NCBI GenBank assembly: GCA_029582165.1
Contig: CM055870.1
Span: 17,114,332-17,178,331 of the forward strand
Origin: Portulaca oleracea
Taxonomy: Eukaryota; Streptophyta; Magnoliopsida; Caryophyllales; Portulacaceae
Length of the DNA stretch: 64,000 nucleotides
Reading direction: 5' to 3'
Part shown: in pieces, positions 24,981 to 36,987 of the stretch
Layout: the number at the start of each line of letters is the position of its first letter
How positions within the stretch are numbered: position 1 is the stretch's first letter
Program-made: the position numbers and the translations under genes
Notes under the pieces: model-generated
The model's input: the letters and a program-made list of their open reading frames with translations, nothing else
Databases searched by the model: none
Told to the model about the DNA's origin: nothing

Positions 24981-25970
24981 TGATTTTCATAAGTTGTATT
25001 TTAGAGATAAAATATACACAGTCACTTGGAGTAAGTGAACATATTACTGGATGCTTAACATCAATATTTTTTTTAAAAAAAATCTATTGTTTCAACATCA
25101 TAATGTATGAACCAAAATAATTTGACGTCTTTTATAATAAGTATAAGAAAAGAGATGAAAGCAAATGTTATCGGTCAGAAAATTAACATAACATAACCAT
25201 CCAACAAAAGACCGAGTTATCATTATGGAAGAGATCTAGCTCGCTATGAATTTGTTGGGTTTAAATAAATCACGAGTAGTTGAGTTGGTTTAGCTATTTA
25301 TAGTATTATTAATTAAAACAATTACAATTAGAACTCGTTGTAATAAATTCATGGTGAAAGTAATCTATAAAGTGAATCACAAACATATTGATATTATCAT
25401 ATGAATATTAGAAAGGCTTGTGACAAAAAAGCACTATAGAATATGTTAATCATAGAGTGACATTGACTTCATTTAAATGTTATAGGTAAACAAATTTCGA
25501 ACTATCATAAACAAAAGAGCATGATTACTTGCATGTAGCTTGGTTCATCTTTTATAATGAAGTGTCTCACTGAATAACATATTGTGGCCTAAAAGAATAT
25601 ATAAAAATAAAAGTGTTAGAAATTTAATAGAATTACAAGAAATTTGTATAAAATTAGCCGAAACGAAGCTTAATTAGGAGTGAAAAGTTAGTCAACAATA
25701 AGTTAGAAGGTTCAAACAAAGAATAATAGGAAAACCTCATATATTGACAGTTAGACTCATAGCATATTGTTAGTGTAGCACCATTGAATGCTCAACAATA
25801 AGAGGGATATAGGACATTGGTTAGTTTGCTTTAGATTCCAAGTTATTGTTAATATAGCACCATTGAATGCTCATCTATTGACAGGTAGACTCATAGCATA
25901 TGTCCTATCAGTATGATGCATCAAGTTAAGGAGGAGAAGGTCAAGATGCGGTCAAAATGATATGTAGTTA
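24981..25970. repeat. Non-coding stretch with short direct duplications
   Basis: Two imperfect copies of a block containing AGCACCATTGAATGCTCA and TAGACTCATAGCATA lie at about 25740-25810 and 25850-25905. Otherwise AT-rich, with no gene seen. Confidence 0.5.
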
Positions 25971-25974
25971 CCAA

Positions 25975-26400
25975 GTAAATGGTCTTCTAGTGTTCTCAAA
26001 GGCATATATTCATATACTAAGAGCCTTTGATCCATCAGCACAATATCCAATAAGATTAACCAAGTTTGGATGATGAAGCAAACTTAGCATCAAAACCTCT
26101 ACAAGAAATTCTTTGTTCCCTTGCAATTCGTTTCTATCTAGTTGCTTTACTGCCACAACCTGAAACCACACAACACAACAACGTCAACACGTTGTAAATG
26201 TCCAATGTTTTCTTAATGACGAGGAGCAAAGAAGACCAGTAGTGTAAGTTGGGAGTACCTGGGCAGTACTTGAAAGATGGCCCTTGTACACTCTTCCAAA
26301 CCCACCTTTACCAATGAGACATTCGGGAAGGAAATTCTTCGTTGCAGTTGCTAGCCTCTAAATGTGAAAGTTTGCGCAACAATATTGTCGGACCTATTTT
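25975..26400 (-). pseudogene. Captured fragment of an RLCK-VII (PBL27-like) receptor-like cytoplasmic kinase
   Basis: Two exon pieces with intact splice borders (donor at 26258, acceptor at 26160). The first reads [10 protein letters not shown] then, after a one-base loss, [20 protein letters not shown] plus RVYKGHL, the glycine-rich loop. The second reads [18 protein letters not shown] with the catalytic lysine, then [16 protein letters not shown] two-base loss follows before [11 protein letters not shown]. Homology ends near residue LEDHLL, so the catalytic and activation loops are absent. The order and intron position match PBS1-like kinases of immune signalling. Same strand as RepHel, upstream of it. 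Confidence 0.8.
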
Positions 26401-27022
26401 GTTGGGCATTCTGCCCATTTGTTGTCTCTGTTGTGCCCTTCGGTTTGGTTTTTTCTACAATATGAATGGAAAAAGTTGCAGCCAAGAAAGAGTTCATGTT
26501 TTTGGGAACAAGACAGTAAAGTTATGTTGATTATGATTTTGGTTTCGGAACAAGAATTTGAGTTTATTATGCTTGCCGAACATAACATATTTTGAATTCA
26601 TGAATTATATATCCCTAAACATATCCTCTTAGCCACCATTCAATATGAAATGGATAGTTTATAATTATAAACAATTAACAAAGGACAATTGTGACAATAA
26701 TATAAATATTTGCAAAGACCGAATACAACAAAGTTTCATTGATCAATCCATAAGATATTAAACTATCATACACTTAATTGACATGATTGTAATAAATATT
26801 ACAATTTCATGCAAAATGGGCCTATATTCATACAGACCACAAAATAGATAGAGGTTCTAATCCCTCACCCTTCTTGCCCAACAAAAAAAACAGTGACCTA
26901 ACAACTTAACTTTTAGTTGTTCCAGAGAAGCACTAAACTGCCTATAGAAATAGGGGTAGAAGGACCAAAAGTTCGCAACAAAAAGGTCTTTTAATAGCAA
27001 ATTTGAGGTGTATGTTGCCATT
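26401..27022. other. No gene seen
   Basis: AT-rich sequence between the kinase fragment and the next coding remnant. Short frames only. Confidence 0.4.
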
Positions 27023-27979
27023 CTATGCATCTGTCCACAGTGCATCAGCAACATCAGCATCAATGTGGGTAGATGTTGAGGGGTTGAGTTGAACAATAGC
27101 ATTGGAAGTTAGTTTTCTTTTCTTAGGTGGAAGAGGAGGAGGGACATTGGGTTGTTTCATTGTTCCAGAAGTACCAGGAGACCAAATATCAGCAGCTTGT
27201 TGTGCAGGAAACACGACATCCATTTTCCCTTCTTTACAAGCCAATTTCGCCTCCAAATTCCTGCACTTTTTTTGGAACTTTGAACAGCGAGCCCAAGCAC
27301 GAATCATAGTTGTATAGTTTACATCAACAACAGTAAATTTATAGTCAAATTGCAGTTGTTTGATGACCTTTCTCACGACATCTTGTTCTGCCTGAATAAC
27401 ACTCTGGAAAAGGTCACCTAAAATGTAGCGAGGGTTGTCCTAAGAACCAGGATAGTTGAGCTCCATGCATGCCTCGAACATACTGGTATCGTCCACCATA
27501 ACATCGATTGTTCCCATAGGTATTTTCATATCAGAAGTCAGTCTTTTCAAGAATGCAATGAAATCCATCTCTACAACCTTAACATGCAAGTTGTGGTTTG
27601 GCTCAGGATTAGGTGCTTTTATTTTCTACCCAAGTTCACGTTGACACTCGATGGCTTTTTGTTCATATAGTTTAGCACAACGATTATACATATCTGCTTG
27701 TTGAGAATTAATATCGCAAACTTGTATGTTATATTTCCTACACAGGAATTGGATTGCTTTGTTTGACGCATCCATAATAGACCCCAAAGATGTTTCTTTC
27801 TCGCCACCCTGGAAATAGTGAGCCTTTATAGGAGAAGCACTACTCCTCAAAAGTACATAGTATGTCTTTCGAGAGATAATACCTGGGCTAAAAATAGGCG
27901 GCGACATATTAAGGCGTTCAGTCATTTTAACCAACAAAGACTTAAAACAGATCTCATATTCAAGTCCAGAGACATCCAT
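27023..27979 (-). pseudogene. Broken coding region, possibly a dsRNA-binding-like protein
   Basis: One minus-strand frame runs from Met at 27979 to 27023 except for TAG codons at 27628 and 27442. The first part (about residues 1-90) suggests the alpha-beta-beta-beta-alpha order of a double-stranded RNA-binding fold: FKSLLVKMTERLNM, then TYYVLLRSS, KAHYFQGGEK and DASNKAIQFLCRKYN. The rest is hydrophilic, includes RAWARCSKFQKKCR, and ends in a proline/lysine-rich tail (VPPPLPPKKRK). The fold suggestion is weak and rests on pattern only. It may be captured Helitron cargo or a decayed neighbour. Confidence 0.4.
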
Positions 27980-30401
27980 AACCTAGTAAATAAGATACAC
28001 AAGAACACCTTAAGTATTATACTCATAGTCCAATAAAAAAGATATACAAGAATATTTTAGTATCGTTCACTTTAAATGTTCTAACCAAATCATATGTTAA
28101 TATACCATATTCATATTGAAAGAACGAATCATTGAGATCCCATTCATGATAAAATTAACGATTGTAACATATATAAGTCATACATAATTTTCATAAGCAA
28201 ACACATTGAAATAAGGACGTATTTAAAATAAAATTACAACACGTTCTAGCGTGATTGAATGAGGTGTCACTTGTCCACAGTAGGTGTTAACTAAGAATGG
28301 ATCTAGGGAAGTTGCGTTAATTAGTGTGTCACCTTCAATTCGATCTTTACTATTTTTTATAAGAGTCGGTTCTTATTGAGCATTAGATAGCTGAAACATA
28401 TTTCCATTTTCAAATGAAAAGGTAAAAGCAAAACCAAAAATAGCACATAAAAGCCAAATAATTCCTTGACAATATGTTAACTCTTAATTCTATAATGACC
28501 ATGTCATATGTACTACTTAATAAGTTTTAGCCTCATCCAGCATTTAACAATCAAAAAGCACGTTGATCTACTACTTAGTAAGTTAAAAATAATATATCGT
28601 GACCATATTAAATTTGTAAGAAACAACAAAAAAAAAATCAAAGTACAGTTTGGATAACATATTAACACTTAAATTTATAATAGCCATTTTGTATATATGT
28701 ATAAACAATTTACAGAGATCTCATGGATTATTACGAAATACAACCATTTAGTGCATTTAATTTTCTAAAGCACATTCCCTCAAAGAAACTATCAAAAAAT
28801 CAGGTAAAAATGCAGAATGCAACAATGGTGTTTACAATCTCAAACTTCCCAAACAAGTTGCTTTTTGAGAGATTACTTGAAGTAGTAACAGCCATAATAA
28901 AAACCACAAGAATTTGCACTGTGAAGCAAACAAACCCTAAATGCGTTTTTACTACCCATCACATTAGACTGTTCAATAAAAGCCAGGAATTAAACATGAA
29001 CCCAGTTGCAGAACATCACCAAAAATACAACAGTCACTCTTATGAATGTCGGGCCGGTTATATGGCCATTCTAGACAATCATGAGCATAGTCAAACTTAG
29101 AAAGCTATTATATATTACTTATCCCCGGTAGGTTTTTTTTGTATGAGTGGATCCAGAGAAACTATATTAGTGTGTTGTCTTTTCATGTTCACTAGTTTTT
29201 ATAAGAGTCTAGTCGTTTCTTATTGAGCCAAAAATTAGACAACTAAAATGGTTTTGTGATTTCAAACTAATAACTAAAAACAATAATCAAAATAAAGCAA
29301 GCAGTGGCATTAAAATAAGATAAACAAATGAGAGTGCCACCCTTATTATAAACATACCTCAACTTCTATATCTCTGTATAGTTGCCCTGACTTGTAACCA
29401 AAATATATAATCTGTAATTAATTATGATGAACATATTAATAATAATAATATGTATTCACTAGGTATGATAAAAATTAAAGATTAGTACATGAAGTTACAA
29501 AAAGTTAATAACAGAGGGTAAATAATTAAATTTTTAGTGGGATGATACTATATAATCACTGCATCATTTGAGTTATTTTGACAGTTTTTACGTGCATAAT
29601 TCCCATTGAAATAATAAATTGTAGACATGCAAGACATGCAACATGTGTTTGCCCAAAAAATACATGTATTTGCTTGTATATCATATAGGAGAAGGAAAGT
29701 TTAATAATTGAACTCATGAACGAGCTTAGAGTATCCAATGAGGAACACTCAAAACTTCTATCGAGGGTCAATAATGATGATATAATGCGAAGAATAAGGT
29801 TTGTCATTCTTATTTGCTTTGTCTGAAAGTTGAGCATTAATAGTTATTGAAGTTGCAGTCAACAATGCTTAATAACATGTGATTTTCTTATAATAGCTTA
29901 TTTTGTAGCAACCTAATACAATATTAATCAATTACAATTTAACATCATGTGTCAGAAGATTACATGCATTATTTCTTCATATCTATAATGATCTCTCTTA
30001 TTATTATGTTTATCACTTCATCTTTTATACCCAAAAAACTTCTAATTCGGTTGAACTTTTTACCCAGAAAAATTCAATTTAAAGGATTATAAGTCAAACA
30101 TGTGATTTTCTTATAATAGCTTATTTTGTAGCAATCCAAAACAATATTAATCAATTACAATTTAATAGAGCATATGGACATGTATCTCATATCTAGTTGA
30201 AAAATAATGAATCTTAAATATGTTTAAATGAGAATGGCATAACAAAATATAGACTAATTTAGGAGCATATCATAATTCATTCATTCTCTACACTTATTCA
30301 AAGAAGAAGCATAATAAATGAACTAATTTTAGAGGAAATAAGTATCTTTTAGTGGAGCTAGCTAACACACTTCCTTGAGAGTTATACACAACATTAATGC
30401 A
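27980..30401. repeat. AT-rich stretch with diverged direct duplications
   Basis: Two related blocks at about 28270-28460 and 29110-29300 share ATTAGTGTGT, TTTTTATAAGAGTC and TTCTTATTGAGC in the same order. A second, tighter pair (29872-29945 and 30098-30166) shares GTGATTTTCTTATAATAGCT and CAATATTAATCAATTACAAT. No convincing gene is present; a 125-codon frame at 28723 shows no family signal. Confidence 0.55.
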
Positions 30402-30700
30402 TCTATCTATATATAGTAATAAGAGTTGATTTTCATATAATAAAGTAAGTGAATTTCACTAATATTTAAATGTTATGAAAATATTTTCGGAAGATTTTTT
30501 TATTATTTTTTTTAATGACAGTAATATCCCATAATATCTGTGACAAGATGTATGGTGAATAGGATAAGTGAATATTTGTGAGGTTAAATAAATACCCTAT
30601 AATTATTTATTATATATAAACACTCATCCCCCTTACTTCTCTTGTGCAGTAATAAGCACCCATCCCCCTTCTCTCGTGCAGTGCAATCATAATGCTACTT
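30402..30700 (+). mobile_element. Helitron-like 5' terminus, plus strand
   Basis: After A at 30401 the sequence reads TCTATCTATATATAGTAATA then AGAGTTGATTTTC, like the TC-starting AT-rich 5' ends of plant Helitrons. A TATATATAAACACTC motif near 30608 could be a promoter. A matching hairpin-CTRR end was not found, so the element's extent is unknown. Orientation is opposite to the RepHel copy. Confidence 0.35.
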
Positions 30701-30779
30701 TTGAGGCATGTTACCTCACATTAAATGCACACATTCAGTATTCCAATCAATAATTCAATGTTTTTTTTTTAATATGTAG

Positions 30780-31470
30780 AAAGTAATTATCTAAAGTTTT
30801 TCATAATGATAAATGTTATTTGATTTAATTTTAGGTGATTGTTAGCATATAAAACATATAATTCAATTAGACAAAATTAACAAATGTTTTTTATTCCATT
30901 TGTATAAACTAAAAATATATAATTAAGCAACTTTAGAGTTAAAAGGTTGGGAAATTATTTTCACTATTACAATATAATTTATAATAAATATTACTCCCTC
31001 TGTCCCAAATTAACTGATACTTTAATTAAATTTTGACTGTTAATTATTCACAAATTAAAATGGGTTATAATATGAATTATCTCCATTGTAATTTTTAGTA
31101 AAATATCTTTTGTAATTACGGTAATTTCATATTGTAACTCATTTTGATTTATGAGTAATTAACGGTCAAAATTTTGTCAAAGTGTCAATTAACTTGGGAC
31201 GGAGGGAGTAATTTGGCTAAGGATGGATAGCATAAAACATCTAATATTTAATTAGACAATTAATAAAATATATCATGCATTTCACCTATAGAAAGTAATT
31301 GCTTAAAATTGTTCTTATGATAAATGTTATTTCATTTAATTTAGTTGATGGCTAGAATATATAGAACATTTGATTTAACCACACAATTAATGAATATATT
31401 TTTTATTCCATCTGCATAAACTAACAGAATAAACAACTTTGGAGTAGAGTAAGGAAATTTTTTCCCAACT
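30780..31470. repeat. Direct duplication of about 190 bp around a MITE
   Basis: Block 30780-30965 (GTAGAAAGTAATTATCTAAA ... TTTTTTATTCCATTTG) recurs at 31283-31470 (ATAGAAAGTAATTGCTTAAA ... TTTTTTATTCCATCTG). The Stowaway-like MITE at 30994-31208 lies between the two copies. Confidence 0.65.
30994..31208. mobile_element. Stowaway-like MITE
   Basis: Inverted ends CTCCCTCTGTCCCAAATTAA and TTAACTTGGGACGGAGGGAG, with TA at both flanks. Confidence 0.85.
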
Positions 31471-32640
31471 TGGAATACCCGAACTGTCTGATTTGGAAAA
31501 AACCGAGTCTAGACATAAATTTCTCATCCTAATTTTGATATTAATCAAATAGACCGAGTATTCTGACATAAAATTCTCTTCTTTCTACTGTCTGAGCCCG
31601 ATTTCGACCTGAATTTAACGTCGTTCGAATTAACCAACTAACTAAAATGACAACTATTATGGGATGGAGGTAATACTATAATTACCGATTCGGTCGCCAA
31701 ATTAAATATGAATGTAAATTATGTAATTGAGTGCTTCTTGATATCAAGGACCGACGCTGGCAAAAATATGGTTCATCAAATTTGATCAATATTAAAATTT
31801 ACACGAGAAATTGATGTTTAAACTTGATTTTTTTCGAGTCGGATTGGATTGGACAATTTAGACGGAAATAAATTATGGTCAAAATCGGGTTCCAACAATA
31901 GAAAAAGAGAAACATAATGTCCGAACATTTGGCTAATTCGCTCATCAATGTCAAAATTTGGTAATGACCAAACCAATTTTAATGTGGAAATTTAAACAAA
32001 AGAGCAATAAGAAATTTTGAGTATCGGGTTAGACGAAATTTTGCCAACGCTATTGAGGATTATATTCACGAGTCTTCAAAAGATGAAGTTAGACAAAAGA
32101 GCAATCAGAAGTCAACGTGGAAATCGAAATGGAATTTGGTCAAACAAGCAGCTTGCAAGGTCGGTTCTTCGAGGATTTCGAATCACAATAAAGTGAAGAA
32201 AAAATGCAATAAAAATTGCAAGTCCAATAGTGAAGGTGGTATATGGATCAATAGATATAATCTAAAAGAAGTTATGGAAAACTCTCTTGATCGATTGCAT
32301 GAGGTGGCGCGTAGAGCAGTAATGATTGGGCGTGATCGGATTTCGTTTGTGATGATGAACAAAATGAGGCGAAGATTTTATAGAACCAATGTTGGAAGGA
32401 AAGGAAATCAAAAAACAAAAATTATTTATGAATAGTTGTTTTATTTATTGTAATTGTGTTTTGATAATCTTTGACATTTGTTGTGGTTGTTGGGCTACTA
32501 TTTGTGCAGTTTTTGCAACTTATGTTGCGTGCTCGTAAGCACGATTTGGGTTTTGAATAATTGGGGAAAAAAAGTGTTTTGATAAAAATATCATGAAACT
32601 CAATGAAAGTTACAAATTTTCCAACTAAAAAAAAATTTAA
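31471..32640. other. No recognisable gene; one unassigned basic frame
   Basis: A plus-strand frame of about 99 codons ending at 32435 (... LDRLHEVARRAVMIGRDRI ...) is lysine/arginine-rich and lacks a good ATG. I do not recognise it. It could be the last exon of a transposon gene. A small hairpin GTGCTCGTAAGCAC lies near 32530. Confidence 0.3.
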
Positions 32641-32757
32641 AGCGCGTTATTATTGAATGCCCCTAAAGTACAGTATACTATTGTCCAAGAAAAAAAGTTC
32701 GGTGCATTATTGTCCAACACCCCCAAACTACAACGTATTAGCGTCCAATAACCCTTT
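32640..32757. mobile_element. Isolated MULE-type terminal repeat
   Basis: The sequence ends ATTAGCGTCCAATAACCCTT and contains repeated TTATTGTCCAA words. Its complement resembles the end of the foldback element at 6146 and the stretch 51485-51610. No partner end was found, so this is a remnant. Confidence 0.4.
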
Positions 32758-32763
32758 TGATAT

Positions 32764-33344
32764 TAAGAGGGTTCATAAGAGTAAGTTTGTAACTTACATA
32801 TTATGTATGTTATTATGTTGCTAAATTCTCTCTTACACCATGGGGCATCAACAGAATGAGAATTAAAGAGGGCATGATGTACCATTAACAACACTCCCTA
32901 AGCCCTTCATACCATGTTCCCAAACAAACCCTAATGCTCTGCTTGAGAAAAGGGTTAAGGTGCTTAGTGAGGATTAAGGATGATGCTTAATTACTCCTTC
33001 TTACCCCTGATTGGGATTGGAGTGATGGGGTGAGGGGAAGTACGGTGGAATGAGATTTGTCATCCTTTCATCGTTTTAACTCTTATTTTTCTAATACTCC
33101 AATTTGGGGTGTAAAGAATAGTTTAATGACATTACAACATGCATAATACATAAATTGACAATTTTAACCTACCATTTCTCCGTGTCATGTTTTGAGATAT
33201 TTGTCTCTCTCATGCACACGTACACATCTCTGTCTCTTCTCACACACACACATCCTCTCTCTCTCTCTCTCACTCTCTCTCTCTCTCACACACACACACA
33301 CATACACATAAATACACTCATCTCCCTCTCTCTCACACACATCT

Positions 33345-33407
<63 letters not shown>

Positions 33408-33660
33408 GGGAGAGAGAAAAAGGGAGGATGATAGAGATAGAGAGTGAGAGAAAAAAAGGGGGGTTGAGAGAGAGGAGGGAGAGGGTGGAGAGGGCTAGAT
33501 AGAGAGAGTATATATATGAGAGAGAGAGAGAGAGAGATGGTCGGGAGGGTGTGTGTGGAGAGAGAATGGGTATAGAGCTAATGTATGAGTGTTTTTGTAT
33601 TACATATAATATGAAAGGGCAAATGTGTGTCAATTAAAAACTTACTCTTATGAACTATCC
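32764..33660. mobile_element. Foldback MITE with a microsatellite in its right arm
   Basis: The left arm (TTCATAAGAGTAAGTTTGTA ... TCTCTCTTACACC) pairs with 33110-33180 in inverted orientation. The outermost TTCATAAGAGTAAGTTT recurs inverted at 33640-33655. The TC/GA microsatellite block splits the right arm. A related copy lies at about 33850-34110. Confidence 0.45.
33246..33540. repeat. TC/AC microsatellite followed by GA-rich tract
   Basis: (CT)n and (CA)n runs to 33404 are followed directly by GA-rich sequence to 33540, so the two halves are complementary and could fold. Long frames on both strands here are compositional artefacts. Confidence 0.9.
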
Positions 33661-34335
33661 TAATTGATTTCCCAAGCATGGTAAATAGCTTGCCCTTGAA
33701 AACACCTCCATACTCTCACCCTTCTTTAATCTTATTAACTCATACTTTCGTTTTTAACTCTCCTCCTAAACGGATATTAAGTGAGGGTGAGCGTAAGTGA
33801 GTATTTGTAAGGATAAATAATTTACCTTTGCTTGGAAAATCCTTTTTGAAATTAAAAGGATTTATAAGAGTAAATTTATAATTTACATATTAAGCATGTT
33901 ATTATATTACTAAACTCTCCCTTACACTCCAAATTAGAGTATTAAAAATATGAGGGTTAAGGAGGCTACGAAGGGCAGACTTCATCCCATGTCACTCCAC
34001 CTTACTCTATTTCCATGCTAGGGTGAGGAGGAGTGAAGACCATTAGAAACACTCCCTAATCCCTTTATACCCTCTTTCCAAGCAAACCCTTGTAGGTGAA
34101 GGGTGTCAGGGTGCCTGTACGACTATCTCCAATTGTGAATTAAAATTTGGCCCATTGTTGATGTGACATGAGTCATGAGGTGAGGATGGGGTGAGGTTAT
34201 GCATAACACTCTAGTGATGAAAATGTGACTAGACTTGCAAGATACATGTCGAGTTGCTCATGAGATGTAGGGTGAGCTTCTCGCGCACTATTTTAATTAT
34301 TTTTTCTTTTCCCTCTTGATCCACCATATTTTTTT

Positions 34336-36067
34336 TGGGAAATAGGATTTAAATAATTTGAACTTTAAATGATGATATACTTAATAATCTAAGCTTTAGA
34401 TTTGTTTCTCAATAATTTGAACTTTAACCCTCTTGGATTCTAGTAGCATGTCACCGAGTGAAGTGAATAATAACTCGGTGACGCGCTAACGTGGCGGCGG
34501 AGGGAGTGTGTTGGCTCTTTTAATTTACCTAGTCAGCTAAAATTTTATCCACCTCATCTTTCCTTTAACCCCTTTCTCTCCCTCTCTCCCCTCTCCTCTT
34601 CTTTCGGTCTCCTTCAACCATGGCCTACTTCTCCCTCTTATCTCTCCTTTTCCCTCTCTGATCTTCTTCATACTCTTCTCTCTGTTCTTCACCCTTCTCT
34701 CACCCCTTCAAAATACTCCCCTCTCTCTCCATTTCCAGAGAACCTATCTTAAAATTTTTTTCTTTAGTTATTGTGTTTACGTTATACGTACAATATTTAT
34801 TCAGATTTTTAATTTCATTGTTCGTTTTATTGCTTGTAGGACATGGCTTCATACGATCAGCCATAAGATGAAATAGTTGAAAGGGCTAGGGAAAAGAACA
34901 AAAGGGAGAAGGTAAAAGTGGAATTATGGATAAGGTAAAGGGTTTCATTCGTGACATGGGGGAGAAGATAAATGGGGCAAATGGGGTTGGAAAGCCTATA
35001 GCTAATGTTACGGACATTCATATTCCCCACACTAGCCTTCACAAGGCAGATATTGTTGTTTGATATTAATGTGAAGAACCTCAAGCCTATACCAATTCTT
35101 CTTATTGACATCGATTATCTCATTGAGAGTGATGGAAGGAAACTGATTGCTTGATTGATTCCTAACAACGGGGTTAATTCATGCCCATGGCCCCGAGACT
35201 GTCAACATCCCAATCACTCTAATTTATGATGACATTAAAAGCACCTATAGTGATATTAAGCCTGGAAGCATAATTCCTTATTCTTCCTCATCATAGTCTT
35301 CATCTTCTTCCTCATCCCCACTTCCACCCACCATTGCTCTTTTTTTTCTCTCTTTATTTCTCTCTCACTCTTTTGATTAATTCTCACCCCTTGTTGTTTT
35401 GTTTCTTCCTCGCTCTTGTTGACCCTTCCAACCTATATTAGATTAGATTTCATTCATTTCATAAAATCCCAAAATGTCCAATCTCAACAAACACATTTCC
35501 GATTTATCCCTCCACCCTCTCTGTCTGATCGATTCAAGGACTCCTCCATTAACAACAACAAGCCTGGTTTCCGAGAGCCCGATTTCCGGAAGATGGAGTG
35601 GGCAGAAAGTAGGAAGAGAGAAGAAAGAGAGAATTTGAGATGGGTTCTCTATACATGGAGAGAGGGGACAATTTTGAAGGGGGGGGGGGAGGAGGAAGAA
35701 GAACGGAGAGAAGGGTATGAAGAAGAACAGATAGAGAAAAGGAGAGAGAAAAGGGAGAAGTCGACCATGGTTGAAGGATACCGAAAGAAGAGGAAGGGTG
35801 GAGATAGAGAAAAGGGTTGGAGGAGAGAAAAAAAGAAGATGAGAAAGATGAGGTGGATAAATTTTAGCTGTCTAGACAAATTAAAAAAGTCAACACACCT
35901 CCTCCGCCGCCACGTCAGAGTGCCACCGAGTTATTATTCACTTAGCTCGGTGATGTGGTACCAGAATCCAAGAGGGTTAAAGTTCAGATTATTAAGAAAC
36001 AAATGTAAAATTCAGATTATTAAGTCTATCATGGGCCAAAGTTGAGATTATTTAAATCCAATTTTCC
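34336..36067 (+). mobile_element. Pack-MULE carrying a LEA_2 gene fragment
   Basis: A 9-bp duplication TATTTTTTT flanks the element (34327-34335, 36068-36076). The termini are inverted repeats of roughly 350 bp (34336-34700 and 35690-36067), sharing GGATTTAAATAAT, CTTTAACCCTCTTGGATTCT, GTGAATAATAACTCGGTG and TCCACCTCATCTTTC. No transposase is present. The interior holds a processed-looking or intron-bearing host gene piece (34843-35280). Long TIRs, 9-bp TSD and captured host DNA together define a Pack-MULE. Confidence 0.8.
34843..35280 (+). pseudogene. Captured LEA_2 (LEA14-like desiccation protectant) fragment
   Basis: The reading starts MASYDQP and meets a stop at codon 8. It then resumes in other frames as MDKVKGFIRDMGEKINGANG, VGKPIANVTDIHIPHTSL, HKADIV, then INVKNLKPIPILLIDIDYLI, ESDGRKLIA, ETVNIPITLIYDDIKSTYSD and IKPGSIIPY. 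This is the order of plant two-domain LEA_2 proteins; a WHy-type repeat is visible. At least three frame breaks and stops make it non-functional, and the C-terminal half is missing. A TTGCTTGTAG splice acceptor just before the ATG suggests genomic capture including a 5'UTR intron. Confidence 0.8.
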
Positions 36068-36329
36068 TATTTTTTTATCAATATAACTAAACTAATTATA
36101 TCGACCGACTCATGATTCTCATTAGAGAACTAGTTAAATACAGAGACAAACTTTGACCCTCTTAGTGGGAGCAAATAGATCCTAACTAATTTAATAAAAC
36201 AAACTCAGACACATTGCTTCAAGCGGCTACAATCATGATTTCCATGATTTTCACTAAACATTAAATTCTTGTAGATAATTGAAAAGATGGGGTGGTGACC
36301 GACGACAACCATTGTATATGATATGTTTA

Positions 36330-36632
36330 ATGTCTCATTTTTTTATAGAGTGCGGTGCAGTGCGTTATTACAACTCATCATACTATTTAATATTCTTTCA
36401 CATTTCACTGTACTTTACTACAATAATTACCAATATATCTTCTCACTTTTTTTTCTTCTCATTTTTCTTCTCAACTTTTCATATCATCTATATTCACCTA
36501 CCACATCAATCACACATTTTATAAATTTTATGATATCATTCCATATCGTATCGCACCTTCCACATTTTCACTACACCGTAACATTCCTGCATTTTACGAA
36601 CCGTACAAAAGAACAAGGCCTAACAGGAGGTG
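36330..36632. mobile_element. Degraded Tourist-like MITE
   Basis: The right end ACGAACCGTACAAAAGAACA then AGGCCTA resembles the complement of the intact element's GGCCCTGTTCTTTTATGCGG end at 52943. The left end (TTTTTTATAGAGTGCGGTGC) is only a partial match. Confidence 0.35.
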
Positions 36633-36987
36633 CATCGTGGTTTTTTTTTGTATGTTGAAAATCGTGTAAGCGAGTGGCGTTTTTTGTGCGACAATGGAGA
36701 TGAGTGAAATATGCAAACCTAATCGCAATTTTTTTTTCAACAAATAAACTGTTGACTTGTGGCATGATATAGTTTCATTTTAAAAAAATTATTTATAATT
36801 TAAATATTTTAAAGTGAGAATATGGATGAATTTTTATTAATATGTACAAAATGAAATTAAGTTTCAAAAAATAAGAATAATAGCTATAGCTAATATAAAA
36901 TGATGAATTTCACTTGGATTCTAAAAATTGAAAATGGTGCCAAAAAATAAAAAAAAATGAAAATGTTATTATAGATGCTCTAACAAG

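Noticed and set aside
32136..32435. Basic 99-codon frame as a gene
   Set aside because: It has no credible ATG and no recognised family, so it is reported only as an unassigned frame.
33155..33633. Overlapping 115-codon frames on both strands
   Set aside because: Both are translations of TC/GA and CA microsatellites.
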